The notes under the pieces: generated by a model | Told to the model about the DNA's origin: nothing | Database searches by the model: none | What the model saw: the letters and a program-made list of their open reading frames with translations, nothing else | Position numbers and translations under genes: made by a program | From: Actinomycetes bacterium | GTDB lineage: Bacteria; Actinomycetota; Actinomycetes; S36-B12; UBA5976 | DNA length: 42,432 nucleotides | NCBI GenBank assembly: GCA_021814565.1 | Contig: JAKAIC010000006.1 | Span: 1-42,432 of the forward strand | Direction: 5' to 3' | Part shown: in pieces, positions 41,612-42,432 of the stretch | Layout of the letters: every line of letters starts with the position of its first letter | Position numbering within the stretch: the stretch's first letter is position 1

Positions 41612-42432
41612 TTACGCGCGATCCTCACGTTCTTTGCAGTTGATGCAGAGGGTCGCCGCGGGCCGCGCCTGCAGCCGGTACTTGCCGATGGGATTGCCGC
41701 AGGATTCACAACGCCCGTAACTCCCGTCATTGAGGCGACGCAAAGCGCGAGAGGTCTGGTCGACGAGATCGCGCAGATTGGCGTTGAGGCTCATCTCCTG
41801 CTCGCGTTCCAGGGTGTTGCTGCCGACGTCGGCGGTGTCGTCCCCCACGAAGTCCTCATTGCGCACCAACTCCGAGAAGGCGCCTTCAGCCTGCATCAGT
41901 TCCGCTTGCAGGCGCGCCAGCTCCGCCTCCAGCATGCTTCGCTGTTCCTTCAGCTCCTTGCTGGTCCAAGGCGTCTCGTCCTCGCGCACGTGGGGCTTGG
42001 GGCGGGCGATGGAGTTCGGCTGCTGCATGGCCTTGGGGATCTGAAGGGTGGGGCCCTCGGGGGCGATGGGCACGGGTGTGTGGCTGGGTTTCTCGATGTG
42101 ACCGCGACGCACGGGCTTGGCCTCCGCCGTTTCGGCAACTGCCAGGGCAACCGCGACGGGAGCCGTCGTCTTCGCTGGCGCCGTCCGCTTGGCCACATCC
42201 GACTTGGCAGGTGCGGCCTTCTTGGCTGGTGCGGTCTTCTTGGCCGGTGCGGCCTTCTTCACAGGCGCGGTCTTCTTGGCCGGTGCGGCCTTCTTCACGG
42301 GCGCGGTCTTCTTGGCCGGTGCGGCCTTCTTCACGGGCGCGGCCTTCTTCACGGGCGCGGCCTTCTTCACGGGCGCGGCCTTCTTCACGGGCGCGGCCTT
42401 CTTCACGGGCGCGGCCTTCTTCACGGGCGCGG
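41612..42432 (-). CDS. DksA/TraR-family zinc-finger protein with Lys/Ala/Pro-rich tail (5' end outside window)
   Basis: The gene runs off the right edge, so its start is not visible. The C-terminal half has a coiled-coil stretch (ELKEQRSMLEAELARLQAEL and following) and the DksA/TraR zinc finger with cysteines in GRCESCGNPIG and LCINCKERE. This family binds RNA polymerase through the secondary channel. The visible N-terminal part is a basic low-complexity tail of KKAAPV and KKTAPV or KKTAPA units, similar to histone-H1-like tails, followed by a Pro-rich linker. DksA-like proteins with such tails next to lspA are known in actinobacteria. The tail may bind nucleic acid, but that is inference. 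It ends 36 bp before lspA. Confidence 0.88.
   Translation of the reverse strand, partial: APVKKAAPVKKAAPVKKAAPVKKAAPVKKAAPVKKAAPAKKTAPVKKAAPAKKTAPVKKAAPAKKTAPAKKAAPAKSDVAKRTAPAKTTAPVAVALAVAETAEAKPVRRGHIEKPSHTPVPIAPEGPTLQIPKAMQQPNSIARPKPHVREDETPWTSKELKEQRSMLEAELARLQAELMQAEGAFSELVRNEDFVGDDTADVGSNTLEREQEMSLNANLRDLVDQTSRALRRLNDGSYGRCESCGNPIGKYRLQARPAATLCINCKEREDRA
42321..42432. repeat. 18-nt perfect tandem repeat, at least 6.2 copies, running off the window
   Basis: GCGGCCTTCTTCACGGGC repeats without a mismatch from 42321 to 42428 (six units) and continues to the window end. On the minus strand each unit encodes KKAAPV. Just to the left (about 42220-42320) the same unit alternates with a diverged one, giving a 36-nt period. 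The repeat lies inside the DksA/TraR-family gene and keeps its frame, so copy changes alter tail length without breaking the protein. Confidence 0.9.

Noticed and set aside
42220-42432. Tandem repeat as a CRISPR array or minisatellite outside genes
   Set aside because: Units are 18 nt, directly adjoining with no unique spacers, and in frame in a coding region.

Overview
The window is a strongly G+C-rich chromosomal segment from an actinobacterium (Actinomycetota). The evidence is gene content and order: mIHF (mihF) between pyrF and gmk, a PriA-type isomerase with its RGW motif instead of separate HisA and TrpF, a trp-region HGxxxAAW membrane protein, and the order dnaE / lspA-rluD / his-trp-lgt-pyk / pyrR-BC-carAB-pyrF-mihF-gmk-rpoZ-coaBC-metK-priA, which I recognise from Mycobacterium and Streptomyces. 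Genus cannot be assigned from sequence reading alone. It is core chromosome: no insertion sequence, phage gene, CRISPR array, tRNA or rRNA was seen. 39 genes are called, 38 on the minus strand. Two are cut by the window ends (priA at the left, a DksA/TraR-family gene at the right). The longest gap between genes is about 137 bp.

Right to left, which is the direction of transcription. (1) 40174-42432: DksA/TraR-like zinc-finger protein with a Lys/Ala/Pro repeat tail, lspA, and an RluA-family pseudouridine synthase. (2) 36539-40084: dnaE, separated from the only plus-strand gene (ybaK, 35989-36462) by a 31-bp perfect inverted repeat. (3) 35919 down to 14399: one co-directional gene train, hisD-hisC-hisB-hisH-priA(hisA)-hisF-hisI-trpE-small membrane protein-response regulator-histidine kinase-trpC-trpB-trpA-DsbA-like-lgt-gltB-gltD-pyk. 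Most junctions overlap by 1-8 nt or are separated by a few tens of bases, and it ends in a hairpin terminator after pyk. (4) 14321 down to the left end: the pyrimidine operon pyrR-pyrB-pyrC-(PH-like membrane protein)-carA-carB-pyrK-pyrD-pyrF, running on into mihF-gmk-rpoZ-coaBC-metK-priA.

Functionally, the his and trp blocks share PRPP and are linked by PriA, which probably supplies both the HisA and TrpF reactions, since no trpF is present. GltBD supplies glutamate, and glutamine is the amide donor for HisH, CarA and the anthranilate synthase partner TrpG, which is not in the window. The pyr operon makes UMP from bicarbonate, glutamine, aspartate and PRPP; Gmk and mIHF/rpoZ tie it to nucleotide and nucleoid/RNA polymerase functions.

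Most notable observations: a short pyrR leader in which a PyrR-binding loop caps a stem that sequesters the pyrR Shine-Dalgarno; an OmpR-type two-component system embedded inside the trp genes; a class 1B PyrD/PyrK pair with group I PyrF in an otherwise Mycobacterium/Streptomyces-like pyr cluster; divergent, apparently leaderless promoters at hisD/ybaK with a palindrome between them; the 31-bp perfect inverted repeat; and an 18-nt tandem repeat encoding a basic tail. I found no clear evidence of a wholly new biological system.
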